Shown here piece by piece: positions 34,242 to 45,622 of a stretch of DNA of 64,000 nt (positions are counted from its first letter, which is position 1; the number at the start of each line of letters is the position of its first letter). The stretch covers positions 806,755 to 870,754 of the forward strand of contig NW_008246068.1 in NCBI RefSeq assembly GCF_000281045.1. Reading direction: 5' to 3'. The notes under the pieces were generated by a model. The model saw nothing but the letters and a program-made list of their open reading frames with translations. It ran no database searches and was not told the origin of the DNA. The translations under genes and the position numbers were made by a program. The stretch comes from Saprolegnia diclina VS20. Its lineage: Eukaryota > Oomycota > Saprolegniomycetes > Saprolegniales > Saprolegniaceae.

Positions 34242-34862
34242 ACCCGTATGCTCGCAGTACTTCATCCCTTCCGTCCACGAAGCAATCACCCACCACCAGT
34301 TCCTATGTAATGTATATAAGATATGAATCCTCTTCCAACAACGACCGTTGAAATTCGCGTCTCGTCGCCAGCAAGCTCATGCTCATGCTAGCCACACGCG
34401 TCAGCTGCCTGCCACACACTCGGTTACATACGCTGGTGTACGCGGCAATGGTATACTGTAGATGGAGATGTGCAAGTGAGGGTCGAGCCCTTCGTCTCGC
34501 CTCAACTCGCCACGAGCTGACAAGAGCTGACAAGGGTGGACAAGGGTGATGGGTAGCAAAAGGAATGACCAAGCGACGTGGCAAGCGACTTGGGACCCCG
34601 CGGTAAAGACCCGTGGCGCCAAGCTGTGGCGCCACAGCCCGCAACCCGCGATCGCTGCCAAGAGTGCACTGGAGTGCGCTCAGAAATATCAGATCCATAT
34701 CAAGAAGATGGTGCACTGGTCGGGTGTGATGGCACTCGCCCGACTTTCATTGGCAACATGGCGGGCAACCAGCTGGCGCGCGCTGCCATGCATGGACATA
34801 CCGGTACGGCATCTACTGTACCGCGATCGGTGCGACCATTTTTTCGGGCCGCTTGCACAGTG
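34242..34862. other. Intergenic spacer
   Basis: About 620 bp between two plus genes. The frame of the next gene is open back to 34578 with in-frame ATGs, but the N-terminal extension looks random. The phrase 'GAGCTGACAAG' repeats near 34516-34535. Nothing else is recognisable. Confidence 0.35.
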
Positions 34863-37106
34863 ATGAGGCGCGACGATGGATTCTCAGAGGAACCGTATCA
34901 CGGACTACTGCGTTCTACTGCGTTCGCATTCACCGAGTTGCGCGACCCATCGATGACGGCGAGCCTCGATGCCAAGCCCGTGGCACCCACAGGACGCTGG
35001 CCGCCGTCCAAGCGATGTACGCTTATCCTGGTCGCCGTCGTTGTTTGCCTCTCTGCAAGCATCGCCACGGTGGTATGCGCGCTCACGACGCCGCGATACT
35101 ACGCCGTCACCGAGACCGACGTCTCGTACGATGGCCACAATGCGTCCGTGGTCGCGCCCATGACGCTCGACGGTTGCGCCAGCCTCTGCACCCGGCTTGG
35201 CACGGCGTGTCAAGTGTACGTGTGGTGCAATAGTTCCAGCAACGCCACGTGCATCATCAAGGACTCGGTCGGTGTCCGCCGCGCCCTGCCCGGCGCCGTC
35301 GCGACGCGGCGCTGGCCAACGTCGCTGCGGCGATCGCCGCGCGCCATTCTCTTTGGAACGTCCGAGGGACCGTATCCACTGCCGACAGTCGCCTATAGCT
35401 ACGTCCGCGGTGCGCTCTGGCTCGACGAGACGAACGCAGCTACCGACACGTGGCCGCAGCACACGTTCACGCACGTCGAGTCGATCGGGGAGTGCGCGCA
35501 GCTGGCCACGACGGTGGATCAACCGCTCTTCTCGTACATCACAACAACGCGCCTCTGCTCCGTTTTCGAGTACGACGCAGCAAACCAATCGACGCGTCAG
35601 AGCTACATGCGCATGAAGGACGGTCGCGATGTGCTCTTTGAGACCATTCCCGCTGCGTTCCGGATCGCGACGGCGGCGCTGGCGCCGACGCTTTCCGAGT
35701 GCGCTACGGCGTGCGCTACCAACCCGTTTGGGTGCGTCGGGTACCATCTCGAGCGCGACGGTCGCTGCCACTTCGTGGCACCGACGGCGCAGCGAGCCAA
35801 AAGCAGCATCGCCGGCTGGGTACACGCGCCGCTCCGACACCACGTGACAGACGACCACCGCCGCTACGTGACAATGCGCGGGTACCGTTTGAGCGCACCG
35901 CCTGCCGTTGTCGTGCCAGCTGCGTCTCTCGAGGCCTGCGCGGTGGCCACGGCGCGCGCAAATGCCAGCGTCTTTGCCTACACGGCGTCGACGGGATCGT
36001 GTGAAGTTGTGCCGTTGCAGCCAAGCACGGCGATCCTCGCGCTGCGCGACTACCCCAAAGTCCCTGCGCAGTTTCTTGACGCAGGGCTTCCGCTCGACAC
36101 GATCACATCCGTGTCCGTCGACTCGGCGGCGGCGTGCGCAGTCCATGCACTCTGCGTCATCTCGCGCAACGAGTGCGTCGCCACGAGCTTTGAACCGTCG
36201 ACACGCCGTTGTTCACTGCTCAAAGCAACACGCAGCCTCGACCCGGTCACTACGATCGGGTGGCTACCGCCGGTGGCGCTCCCGACAGCGATGAACTCGG
36301 TGACGAAAGCTGCTTTCTTTGTCACGGCCCACCAAGACGACCACGAGCTCTTCATGAGCGGCCCGTTTTTATCGAGCCTCGGCGAACGCAGTACGAAGAC
36401 GGTTTCTGTGTATTTGACCGCGGGCGATCTCTACACAATGCTCAAGTGGCCGGCGCGGGAACGCGCGACCTTGATGGGGACACAAGCCGCTGTCGAGTAC
36501 CATGGCCTCTACCACCCGGTCGCCGTGACGACCAACGAGACGATCAGGACGCATGTCGTGACCAAAGTCGTCATCGGCAACGGCGTGCACTACTGCTTGC
36601 GCCTGCCCGAGAGTGGTTCCCACCACTTTCTGAACGCGTCGCTGGCAAATACGAGCCGACTATGGCTGTCGCCGGTCGACAAGCAAGACGAGTACTACAG
36701 CTCGTACGCCGACGTGCGGGCAGTGGTGCAAACGATCGTGGAGCGCGAGGCGGCGGGCATGACCGAGCTGGCCTTCCACACGTCGGAGCCGCTTCCGTCC
36801 AAAGCGGCGGTGCCAGACCATACGTTGCACCGCCTCTCGGGCGAGCTCACCTTGGCGATCGTGTCGAGCCATGTCAACTGGTCGACGTGCGCCCACATGC
36901 AGTTTTACTATGGGTACCAGAAATGGGAGGACGCGGCCGATTTGGACCCGACGACAGCGGCGTTCCAGCGACACATGTGGATGCGCGAGTTCGCCGGCGT
37001 CATGAACCTCAAAAACACGACCAATGGCTGGGACTTTCACGTCAAGCAGCTCGGGCGACTGTACATCTCGCGGTCGATTCTGCCGACGACTGCTTCGTGC
37101 ATATAG
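34863..37106 (+). CDS. Membrane-anchored PIG-L-like deacetylase with PAN-like repeats
   Basis: A single exon gives 747 residues from the ATG at 34863 (starts at 34953 or farther upstream are possible). A membrane anchor at about 50-76 (TLILVAVVVCLSASIATVV) follows a basic stretch, suggesting type II topology with an outside or lumenal C-terminus. Five cysteine-rich segments follow, each with the x-E/D-C-A-x-x-C spacing of PAN/apple modules (DGCASLCTRLGTACQVYVW, SECATACATNPFGCVGYH and others). The C-terminal domain from about 480 has the LmbE/PIG-L zinc motif region FFVTAHQDDHELFMSGP (H490, D492, D493) and a later HTSEP/NWSTC region. PIG-L enzymes remove N-acetyl groups from GlcNAc conjugates using zinc; here the substrate may be a surface or wall glycan (inference). 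Several Asn-x-Ser/Thr sites fit a secretory-pathway protein. Confidence 0.8.
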   Translation: MRRDDGFSEEPYHGLLRSTAFAFTELRDPSMTASLDAKPVAPTGRWPPSKRCTLILVAVVVCLSASIATVVCALTTPRYYAVTETDVSYDGHNASVVAPMTLDGCASLCTRLGTACQVYVWCNSSSNATCIIKDSVGVRRALPGAVATRRWPTSLRRSPRAILFGTSEGPYPLPTVAYSYVRGALWLDETNAATDTWPQHTFTHVESIGECAQLATTVDQPLFSYITTTRLCSVFEYDAANQSTRQSYMRMKDGRDVLFETIPAAFRIATAALAPTLSECATACATNPFGCVGYHLERDGRCHFVAPTAQRAKSSIAGWVHAPLRHHVTDDHRRYVTMRGYRLSAPPAVVVPAASLEACAVATARANASVFAYTASTGSCEVVPLQPSTAILALRDYPKVPAQFLDAGLPLDTITSVSVDSAAACAVHALCVISRNECVATSFEPSTRRCSLLKATRSLDPVTTIGWLPPVALPTAMNSVTKAAFFVTAHQDDHELFMSGPFLSSLGERSTKTVSVYLTAGDLYTMLKWPARERATLMGTQAAVEYHGLYHPVAVTTNETIRTHVVTKVVIGNGVHYCLRLPESGSHHFLNASLANTSRLWLSPVDKQDEYYSSYADVRAVVQTIVEREAAGMTELAFHTSEPLPSKAAVPDHTLHRLSGELTLAIVSSHVNWSTCAHMQFYYGYQKWEDAADLDPTTAAFQRHMWMREFAGVMNLKNTTNGWDFHVKQLGRLYISRSILPTTASCI

Positions 37107-38047
37107 CCTACGGGACGTCCATGCAGCTAACGTTTATGTATACCTGTCGTGTGCTTGATGCGTGGTTGCGCTTGCTTGGCGTAGGATGCATGCGTTCCCG
37201 CTGCACTGTGTCACGTACCCAGGGCAAAGTCAACCGACCGCCTCTGCTCGGCCGGCCACGCACGATGAGCCACCATCCTGTCGTCTTGGACGAGTTGTTG
37301 AAGTACTGGTCGCCGTGCCACTGCGTGCCCAGTAGGACCATCCCGGGTGGTGTTGGCCGGCATGGATCGAGCTGGCTCGTTCGCCGTGGTTGAGAGAAGA
37401 CGCTGCTTCGGGTGCTGCGACGCGGACGCGCTTCAACCCGAGGATCGCGGGATCTTTCGAAGCCGAGCGGACCGAGATTGAAGCGTCCCGGCGCTTCCGA
37501 AGCGACAGTCTCGTCCGTCGATCGGGTCGGTCGCACCGTGCTGGGTACTCGTAGTACCCTGGCTGCATGGAGATTCTCATGGAGGAGGATGGGTAGCCCG
37601 TCCAAGCAGCCGAGTTCGCTTGGTATCCTGGTCGAGCGCTGCAGCACGGACCCCACTACGTCTCACATACACGACGTCTACCTACGGTCGTACCTCCATC
37701 TTCTTCGAATCGAAGCCGGGAAGATGCTGATGTTCACAACGAGGAGATGCACCGCCGGCGCGTATTTAATGCTAAATATCAAATCCACCCCATACTATCT
37801 TGAGGTTTGTATGCAGATCGCAAAGATCGCATTCTATTGCCTGATCGGCAATTGTCCAATCAAAGGCGCGGATGTGCGAGTCGAACGGCAGTCTTTATAA
37901 TTTTGGACCCGTTACGACGGGGCTTGTTTATTTTATTATTGAAGGTTTGTATGAATCGGACGATGTTGGGAATTAAATGCGATCCGGTTTTGCACGATGT
38001 CCAATCGGCCGGATTAAAACGACTTCATTTTCGCCCGCGGAAGCAGT
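37107..38047. promoter_or_regulatory. Intergenic region with CCAAT boxes before the kinase gene
   Basis: About 940 bp without a supported gene. Close to the kinase start, GTCCAATC occurs twice (near 37855 and 37999) and GGTTTGTATG occurs twice (near 37804 and 37944), a tandem promoter-like arrangement. The rest has only small chance open frames. Confidence 0.4.
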
Positions 38048-40767
38048 ATGGACGCCGACGGCAAGATGCACCCGACGCGACGAGGACGAGGCGAGAGCAT
38101 GAACTACTACGAGCGCAAGCCTTCGGACGCGCCATGGCTCGGCCGCCGGAAGACCCGGCGCGGCCCGCAGCGGTCTTTGTCGCTGCCCAACATGCACCTC
38201 CAGGTAGATCGCCCTGCGAAGACGCGTCGATCGATGCGTCACACATGTAGGGTGAACACCCCGTCGTGCCCAACATCTTTCCGGACATGGACGTTCGGTC
38301 GCTGCGGCTTGCTGAAGTCAGGAGCTGGCGTTGCCCTTGGATGACCCACGACGTTGCGGGGCCCGCATCCTCGGCGCGGTCGGTCGCGCATGAGCTCGAG
38401 CATGTTATCGAAGAGATGCACAGTACCTTTGAGCACGAAGGAGACGTGAGCAAGCCATTGCCCGTGCTCAAACTGGATCGAAGCCAGTCCGAGAAGACGC
38501 CGTTGACGATCACGGCGGCGACGCCCACATCGAGCGCTGCGACAGAGAGCCCCCACACGCCCCCACCGCTCACGCCCATCAAAGTGCCCGCCAAGCGACC
38601 CGTGCTGCGACTAAAGCTCGACGAGATGCCCACGTCCCAGCAAGCAGAAAATCGCGCCAACCGCGCGGCGAACCAGCTCTTGGCCAAGCGAGACGCGCTC
38701 GAGCGCGAGAGCAGTGCATTCGGTGTGCACGCTAGCAACAACCACAACCCGACGAGCCACATGCAGCGCGCCATGATGGACCTCAAGCTCGGCTCCATTG
38801 GCTCCAACAGTGATAGCGACACTTTGTCGCCGCATGGTCGGACGGCCCATTGACCTTCTTTGTCTTATATCATCGGTGTAGATGGCGAGGGCGGTCGCTT
38901 CAGCCAGGGAAGTGCCTACTCGCCCAATCACGGTATGTTTACCACCAAGTCGGTCTCGGTCTCGGAGGCTGGGATCGCGTCGCCGGACGCAACGCACCTC
39001 CATCTGCAAGAGAACCTTGTGCGGGTGCGTGAAGTGGGCCGCGGTGCGTCGGGGATCGTCTTCAAGGCCGTGCACATTCCGACGCTCAAAGTGGTTGCGA
39101 TCAAGGTACCAGCTTCTTGTGGTCTCCTTGCCCACAATGGTCTAGGACGTGCCCGTCTACGGGAAAGGCCAGCGCCGGCAAATGGTACGGGAGCTCCACG
39201 CGCTGTACGCGAATCTCGTGCCGCTCACAGAGTCCCGCACCGCCCCCGTGCGCATGTCCGCTTTGGTTGCATACATCGTCGGAGGATGCTGAGGACGACT
39301 CTTGTAGGCCGAGTCCGTACATTGTATCGTTCTACGATGCGTTCGTGGACAAGCCCAAGAACTGCATCTGCCTTGTCATGGAATTCATGGGCGTCGGGTC
39401 CCTCCAAGACATGGTCGTCCACGGTGGGTGCAAGTCCGAGGCGATTCTGTGTCGCATTGCGTCCAGCGTCCTTCGCGGTCTCCAGCACATTCACGCCAAC
39501 CGCATGGTCCATCGCGACATCAAGCCCCACAACTTGCTGCTCAACCACGCGGGCGACATCAAGATCTCGGACTTTGGCCTCGCGCGAACACTCAACGAGC
39601 ATGCAATGCACACCAAGACGTTCGTCGGGACCTTGCTCTACATGGCGCCCGAGCGCATCGGCGGCGGCGACTACGGCTGTCCCTGTACCTCCCCACGACT
39701 ACTGCTTGCGCTCATGCTTGCGTGTAGCCGACATTTGGTCGTTTGGCCTCGTCTTACTCTCGGTCGCTCTCGGGCGCTACCCGTTGCCGACGCAAGATGG
39801 CTTTTTCGGTCTCTTTGATTCGGTACGCAGTCTGTCGTAGGAAATGTGGTCACGCAAGGCGGGCGTAGGTGGCCAATGAAGACTACCTCAAGCTGCCGCC
39901 CGACTTGTTTTCGCCGTCGTTTCAAGACTTTCTTGACAAGGTAGATCCAAGACGAAGAGCGTACAGGGATGCAACGCACCGTCTTAGTGTCTCACGGTCG
40001 ACCCGGACGAGCGCTGGACCGCTGACCAACTCCTCACGCACCCGTTTGTACATCAGTTTACACCCGACGCGACGCTCGCCGAGGTACATACTGTCGCTTG
40101 GAAAATGGCGCGAGATCATCTGATATACCGTGCCTTAGTGGAAGACCTTTGTTGCCGGCATTTCCGAACCGGGAGAAAAGGCGCTGCAGGACATTAGCGA
40201 CGCCGTCATGCACCGCGTCTACGACCGTGCGGCCAAGTGTTTTGTTCCCCAGGTACATACATCATCCCGATCGGCTTCCCAACCCTCCATGCCAATATAC
40301 TATGGCTAGTCGGATTATGGCATGTCGATGCTCACGCCGGAAGCTTCGTCCCACAACGTCGTCTTACCGCCCGTGGAGACGAGGTATTGCGCGGTGCTCG
40401 TTGCTGCGATAGCTCATACATGCGTAGCTTACAGCTGGGTCTGGCCAACTATCTGGAGCTGCCACCGGCGACGGTCTTCCGAGTCTTTGAGCAGGTACCT
40501 CGTCGTCTAGTGGTTCGACTGCATCGATGGGACTCGACGTAGAAACGGATCGAGTACGAAGAGAAGCTGCTCGACGATCACTTGTGCCAATCGCCGCAGA
40601 GCTGGGCCAATTCCCCCGGCGACCACCGGCGGCAGTCGCTGTTCGGGTCGTCGACTACGGCCGTCGTCGTCGCCGAGGACGACCCGCGTCCCCACACGCG
40701 CCGGCCGTCGTTTTGGAAGCGACTGCACAACAGCGTCAAGAACCTCGGTCGGCGAAAGGACGTGTAA
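38048..40767 (+). CDS. MAP kinase kinase-like protein kinase
   Basis: Twelve exons: 38048-38203, 38251-38836, 38882-39105, 39146-39247, 39285-39678, 39728-39822, 39869-39940, 39988-40083, 40139-40252, 40310-40383, 40428-40494, 40543-40767, giving 734 residues. The first 280 residues are disordered (Ser, Pro, His rich). The kinase domain has the glycine loop GRGASG at 300-305, the VAIK lysine at 322, HRDIKPHN with D434, DFG at 452 and MAPERIGG. The activation loop (NEHAMHTKTFVGT) and the RELHALYANLVPL segment fit MAP2K enzymes, which phosphorylate MAP kinases on Thr and Tyr. A 140-residue C-terminal extension (KTFVAGISEPGEKALQD...) is not a normal MAP2K part and is unassigned. The 39248-39284 intron is short (37 nt) and its exact borders are uncertain. 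The stop lies 9 bp from that of the convergent ARP1 gene. Confidence 0.87.
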
Positions 40768-40776
40768 TCGATGGCT

Positions 40777-42029
40777 TTAAAGCGTCTTTCGATGCACAAT
40801 GGACGCGCCGTGCTCCTCGTACTCTGCCTTGGTGATCCACATGGTCTTGAACGTCGCGAGCGAGGCGAGGATCGAGCCGCCGATCCACGTCGAGTACTGG
40901 CGCGCGGGCGGCGCCGAGATGCGAATCTTGATGTCCTTGGGCGCCTTCTTGCGGACTTCGGAGAGCAAGCGGTCGCCAAAACCGGGAAAGAGCGTCGAGC
41001 CGCCGCTCAAGACGATCTGCGAAAAGAGCGTCTTGCGCAGATCCATGTCGGAGCGCAGGATTGCATGCACGAGGCAGTCCTGGACGCCTAATGCGGAGAG
41101 CGGTCGTCGGCGATGGCTCAAGAAGACCGTTAAATCGTACCTGTGTACTCGGAGCCGATGAGGTCGGGGCGGAAGAGGATCTCGGGCGCTCGGAATTTCT
41201 CCGGGCCGAGCTAGACACGCCATGAGAGTCCAGCCAAGTATGGACGACGTACGTTGAGGACACTGCCGTCCGGAAGGCGGTACTCGGACGAGGCTTGGGC
41301 GGCCGAGGACGGCGCGTCGCCGGCGGCGTGGGCGAGCTGCTCTTCTTTCGCTGGGTTGAACGCCACGTAGCACAGCTTTTCTTTGATCTCCTTGACAATC
41401 TCGAGCTCGGCCGAGGTCTGAAACACATACCCGGCCCGGCGGCAGAGCAGCTGGAGGTAGTTGGTCACGTCCCGCCCGGCCACGTCCATGCGCGTGATGG
41501 CATGCGGCAAGGTAAAGCTCTCGTAGACGGGCACGACATGCGTGACGCCATCGCCAACGTCGAGGACGACGCCGGTCGTCCGGCCGGACGCATAGAGCGA
41601 GAGGACAGCTTGGGGCGACACAAAGAAGGCGGGCGCGTTGAAGCTCTCAAAGAAGACCTCGGCGGCCTTGACGCGGTTCGCGGCCGGGTTGAGCGGCGCC
41701 TCGGTGAGCAGCACCGGGTGCTCTTCGCTCGTAATGTTGAGCATGTCCTTGGAGTACATGTGCTCCCAGATGCGCTGCATGCGGTCCCAGTCGGTGACGA
41801 TGCCATGCTCCATGGCGTACTTGATGCTGAAGAGCCCGCGGTGCTGCTGCACGCGGCTGCCGACGAACGTGTCGCCGCTCTCGTAGGCGCCGCCCGCCAT
41901 CATGCGCAGGTGCTTGGTCGTGCCCACGTAGCTCGGGAAGACGGCCTGCGGCAGCTCGCCGCCCGCGAAGCCGGCCTTGAGGATGCCACTGCCGTTGTCG
42001 ACGACCACGGGCTGGTTGTACTCGGCCAT
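40777..42029 (-). CDS. ACTR1: Centractin, actin-related protein 1
   Basis: Three exons, 5' to 3': 41253-42029, 41141-41210, 40777-41087, giving 385 residues (376 in animals). ARP1 polymerises into the short filament of dynactin, which adapts dynein to cargo. The match is close throughout: [107 protein letters not shown]. The ATP phosphate loops are intact. A small Ala/Ser-rich insert ([16 protein letters not shown]) lies before the YRLPDGS strand. Two CCGGAC/ATCCGGAC elements sit 29-48 bp upstream of the ATG. Confidence 0.95.
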
Positions 42030-42331
42030 CTCAAAAGCAGGATGCAAAAAGCCCCCGTCCGGACCCGCGTATCCGGACGCACAAGATACGCCAACACTAA
42101 AATAGTGTCGCGATCGCCACAAAACGAACGACAATATTGGTTTGTGTACCAGACAGCAAATAGTGTCATGTCTCGCACCAGTCCCAAGCCAAGCGAGTCG
42201 AGCTATCCTGTACATTCAATCGCATGCACAGAGCTTGTAGAAGCACGACGTGGCGCTTCTGCGAGACCCACCACGCATGCCAAGGACCCACATGGTATCA
42301 TTACGATGAAATAGCACTCGCGAGGACGCGG
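42030..42331. other. Spacer between ARP1 start and PanK stop
   Basis: About 300 bp between two minus-strand genes. Apart from the CCGGA elements near the ARP1 start, nothing is recognised. Confidence 0.4.
42058..42078. promoter_or_regulatory. GTCCGGAC and ATCCGGAC elements upstream of ARP1
   Basis: GTCCGGAC at 42058-42065 and ATCCGGAC at 42071-42078 lie 29-49 bp before the minus-strand ATG at 42029. They resemble the ATCCGGAT words before the PPR and ADH genes. Confidence 0.4.
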
Positions 42332-43788
42332 TTAGAGCGCGAGGAGGTCTTGGTTGTGTGTCAAGAGGGCGCCGAGGGCGCCAAAGAAGCCCTCGTGGTG
42401 GAAGAACTGCGCTTGCATTTGCGATTTGGACCAGTAGTCGATCGCATAGGCCAGCTGGCGCGACGCGATCTACAGCGAATGATGAACGAGGAACATGAAT
42501 AATGTACTGTCGACAGGAGGAGGCAGACCTCGTTTTGGCGAAGAAAGTTGCCGCAAAAGTAAATGCGCTGCGTGTCCGAGCGCTGGGCACTGAGGTACGC
42601 GACCTAATGTTCATCCTAGCGCATGTGGAAGAGAGGGATATGTACTTGGCCAATGTTGGTGGTGATCATGATCAAGAGCGACCTCGCCACATCTTCGTCA
42701 CGGACACCGCTCTTGGGCTCGTACTTTGTGCCCTGAAGTGCCCATATACGATGGCAAGCGCGTCGATGATGGAGAAGAGGTACCATTTTGCCAAAGCTGC
42801 TCGCAAGCGTATTCGCCGAGAGGTTGAACTGGGTATAATTACCGCCGTAAATGTCACCCACCTAGCAGTATATCTCAATGTTTGCTGCTCCGTCGCCAAC
42901 GTGTACCGTCATGTCGACCGTGTTGGAGTCGCCGACGATGCTGGCGTCCATGGCTTCGTCAAAGCTTCTGTACTTGGAGAGGAGCTTGCAGAGACCGAGG
43001 TACGTGCCACCGCCGAGGCTCGTGCCCGACACGCGCGTGTACTCGGTCTCGCTCGTCACCTTGAGGATGCTCACGCCCGACCCAATGTTGACGAGCAGGA
43101 AAGGATACAGCTCCTACAGACTGCTGCACCCTTGTCATATAGGTCGAGACGTACGCTGGTTGGCGTGTGCACGATCGTCTTGGTCGCTTCGCCCATGCCT
43201 TGGTGGTTCATGGCCACGTTCTACTACCGACCATCAACGACGCGACGGCAACAGCATGCGGAGGACCTTGAACGTGTAGCACTCGTCGGGCACATGCCGC
43301 ATGACGAAGCCCAGGCCTTGGATGAGGCACGCGAGCTCGTCACACTTCTCCAGCGTAATGCCCACGTTGTCTTCAAAGAGCTTGCTAAACTTGAAGGCGC
43401 CGCCGCCCGTGCAGGGCATCGTGCGGATGTCGCGATGGAAGCAGCGGTGGCGCACAAACTCGACGACCTTCTCGAGCTTGGTTGTCTCAAAGCGCAGAAA
43501 GTGGATGCGCCCGGACGCTAGCTGCAGCGCCATGCCATCTTCGCGGTTGGCCGACTTGCCATACGTCGTCGACGCCATTATGTACGTGTGCACGTCGCCG
43601 AGCTCGGACGGGTCGCGCTCGAGGTACACGAGCTTCCCGAGCGTCCCGCCGACGTCCATGCCGAAGCGCCGCCCGAGGTCCTTGTCCCGGTGGTAGATGA
43701 TCCGCGCCTGGAGCCGCTGCAGCTTGCGCTTCCGCAGCACGACGAGGCCGACGACGACGACCGTCGCCAGCGCAAACCGGGCGAGCAT
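42332..43788 (-). CDS. PANK: Pantothenate kinase, eukaryotic type II
   Basis: Seven exons, 5' to 3': 43267-43788, 43155-43220, 42907-43113, 42784-42861, 42646-42732, 42529-42603, 42332-42469, giving 390 residues. It phosphorylates pantothenate with ATP, the first and controlling step of coenzyme A synthesis. Family marks: phosphate motif [15 protein letters not shown] starting at G43, [57 protein letters not shown] and [11 protein letters not shown]. Residues 5-18 ([14 protein letters not shown]) followed by RKRK form an N-terminal membrane anchor, so the enzyme probably sits on a membrane, possibly the outer mitochondrial membrane (inference). It lacks the long regulatory N-termini of animal isoforms. 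Confidence 0.95.
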
Positions 43789-44924
43789 CGTGGACTTTCG
43801 AGTTGAATTCGGCACATGTGCCGAAAATACATACCAGCCTCCGGTATTCCTAACCGACTTGACCAATGTGAGCCTCGTGTATGAGCTGCTAGCGCCAACA
43901 CATCTCCGCGCACTGTGCTTTAACCAACACGATCCGATGCTGCGCTTGACGTTCAACGAGAGCCGTGTGCAACGCCCTCGCCAGCGTGTGAGCCTGTTTT
44001 GGACCCCCGTTCGATGCCGAATATACGTCATTGCGTTTTCATACCCGACTCCATCAAGCTGGAAACGCAACCGAGAGCAGGAGGAGCGTCGTCGTGATTC
44101 CGTGCACCGTTACGCTAGATATACAAACTCGTGCGAGCGATAGGCAAGCGAGCTCTGTTCTCTGTACTGGTTGAATATGATAGGGCACTACGTATTTGAT
44201 TAGCCAGATCACACTCGGTTTTTTATGTCATTTATGCAAAGGCGTCGGTAGAGAGCGACGGTTGACGGAATGATGACCAGCACCTGTTACGATCCACCGA
44301 CGAGGGTAATGAAGCAGGCTTAAACGCAGTCGTAGGCGCAAGTTGGAGCCCGGAGAAATGAGCGCTGTTGCGACGTACACAGCCAAATTTTCTGCAGTGC
44401 AGGATACTGTCGCCGAGGTCCACGCAGGACGGCTCATCGAGAGCTATGTCGCCTTGAGGAATCTGGCCTTGACTTCACATCTCTTTCATACTGCTTGGAC
44501 GAGGTGGCCCCAAGCGGCTCGCCCAGCTTGGATGTGCCAAGTTTGCGCGTTGGAAATGGCGAGTCGGTGTGGTAGGAACGCCATTCAGCCATGTACCCGG
44601 GATCGCATACATCTTTGCCGCATATCAGCGCCAGGTGGATGGTGTGTCTTCCAGCGTAAGGCTGTCTTCGACATGCCAGGGTCGTGGCGGTCCGGTCGTC
44701 GTTCCGTCTTGTGACGGCAAGCGGAAGATCCCTTGGCGCCCGAATTCGAATTCGAAGCGACGATGCCACCAAGTACCTGGAGTATCTACCGACTGCCACC
44801 ACGACAAGGATGTAGCCGTGTCGAGGTCGGAGGTGTTCCAGGACTTCAGCGCCTTGCTCACCATATTAGTTGGGTCGGAATGTACAATTATGCATTTCTG
44901 TTAAATAGGTCGCTGGCGGTTTAC
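43789..44924. other. Intergenic region upstream of PanK
   Basis: About 1.1 kb without a supported gene. A plus frame from ATG 44358 to 44714 and a minus frame at 44625-44864 overlap each other and match nothing I know. AATTCGAATTCGAA lies near 44744; a similar TTCGAATTCGAGGCAT word (minus strand) lies near 45325-45340. Confidence 0.35.
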
Positions 44925-45224
44925 TCACGAGAGAAAGTACTCGAGCAGCCATGCGTCGTCGTCGTCCATGAGGTCGTCGTCCGTGATGAGGTCCGTGAGC
45001 TGCCAGATGGGAAAGAGAATCTCGTCGGCGCCCACATCCCGTGGGCTATCTTCCTCGAGATCGCCGATGGTGACCTTGAGCGGCGGCACGGGTTGCAGCT
45101 TGATGCGCTTGGGCGGTGCTTCGACAACATCGTCGGCAGAGTCGGTGAGCGAGACAAGGAGCACGCGCTTCCCGCTCGCGGACGACGTGACGGCAAAGTT
45201 CGAGGTGGCGTGCAGTGTCTCCAT
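44925..45224 (-). CDS. Small acidic protein ending DDxWLLEYFLS
   Basis: A single exon of 99 residues starts at ATG 45224. The centre holds a basic patch PPKRIKLQP that resembles a nuclear localisation signal; the C-terminal third is strongly acidic (LITDDDLMDDDDAWLLEYF) and ends in Leu-Ser. Acidic residues mixed with bulky hydrophobics are typical of transcription activation segments, so a small transcriptional regulator is a reasonable guess. A paralogue with the same ending lies at 46172-46396. The frame is open upstream to 45356, but ATG 45224 gives the cleanest start. No known family was recognised. Confidence 0.55.
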   Translation of the reverse strand: METLHATSNFAVTSSASGKRVLLVSLTDSADDVVEAPPKRIKLQPVPPLKVTIGDLEEDSPRDVGADEILFPIWQLTDLITDDDLMDDDDAWLLEYFLS

Positions 45225-45471
45225 GAGGCGGTGGGGTGGACAGAGTGTTTTTTCAAATGACCGCGAACGTAGGAGACCGCGGCAGAATGGCGTCCCCAAC
45301 AGCCTCTGGGACGACCACTCGATGCCTCGAATTCGAACGGCACGACGACGTGGCACCCCGTTTGTCTCGGTCGTTTCAGAAGCAACCGCGGTGGGACGAC
45401 TAACGTCGAACTAATCTTTGGAACACTGTTCGCGCTATCTTCCACCTGACAGAGCTGCGGAAACCCGCACG

Positions 45472-45622
45472 ATATCCTGTCGCACAAAGCAGAGACTACA
45501 ATGGTTGGCCTATCCTTGTACTGAAATATAGGACCGAACTCAGGACAATATCCTGTCGCACAAAGCAGAGACTACAATGGTAGACCTATCCTTGTACTGG
45601 AACATAGGACCGAACTCAGGAC
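45472..45622. repeat. Tandem duplication, 76-bp unit
   Basis: Two copies (45472-45547 and 45548-45622) starting ATATCCTGTCGCACAAAGCA differ at only a few positions and sit head to tail in the spacer between the small genes. The high identity implies a recent duplication. No coding role is apparent. Confidence 0.85.

Noticed and set aside
39266-39307. Intron GTTGCA...TTGTAG in the MAP2K gene
   Set aside because: It breaks the frame before PSPYIVSFYDAF; the 39248-39284 intron keeps frame on both sides.
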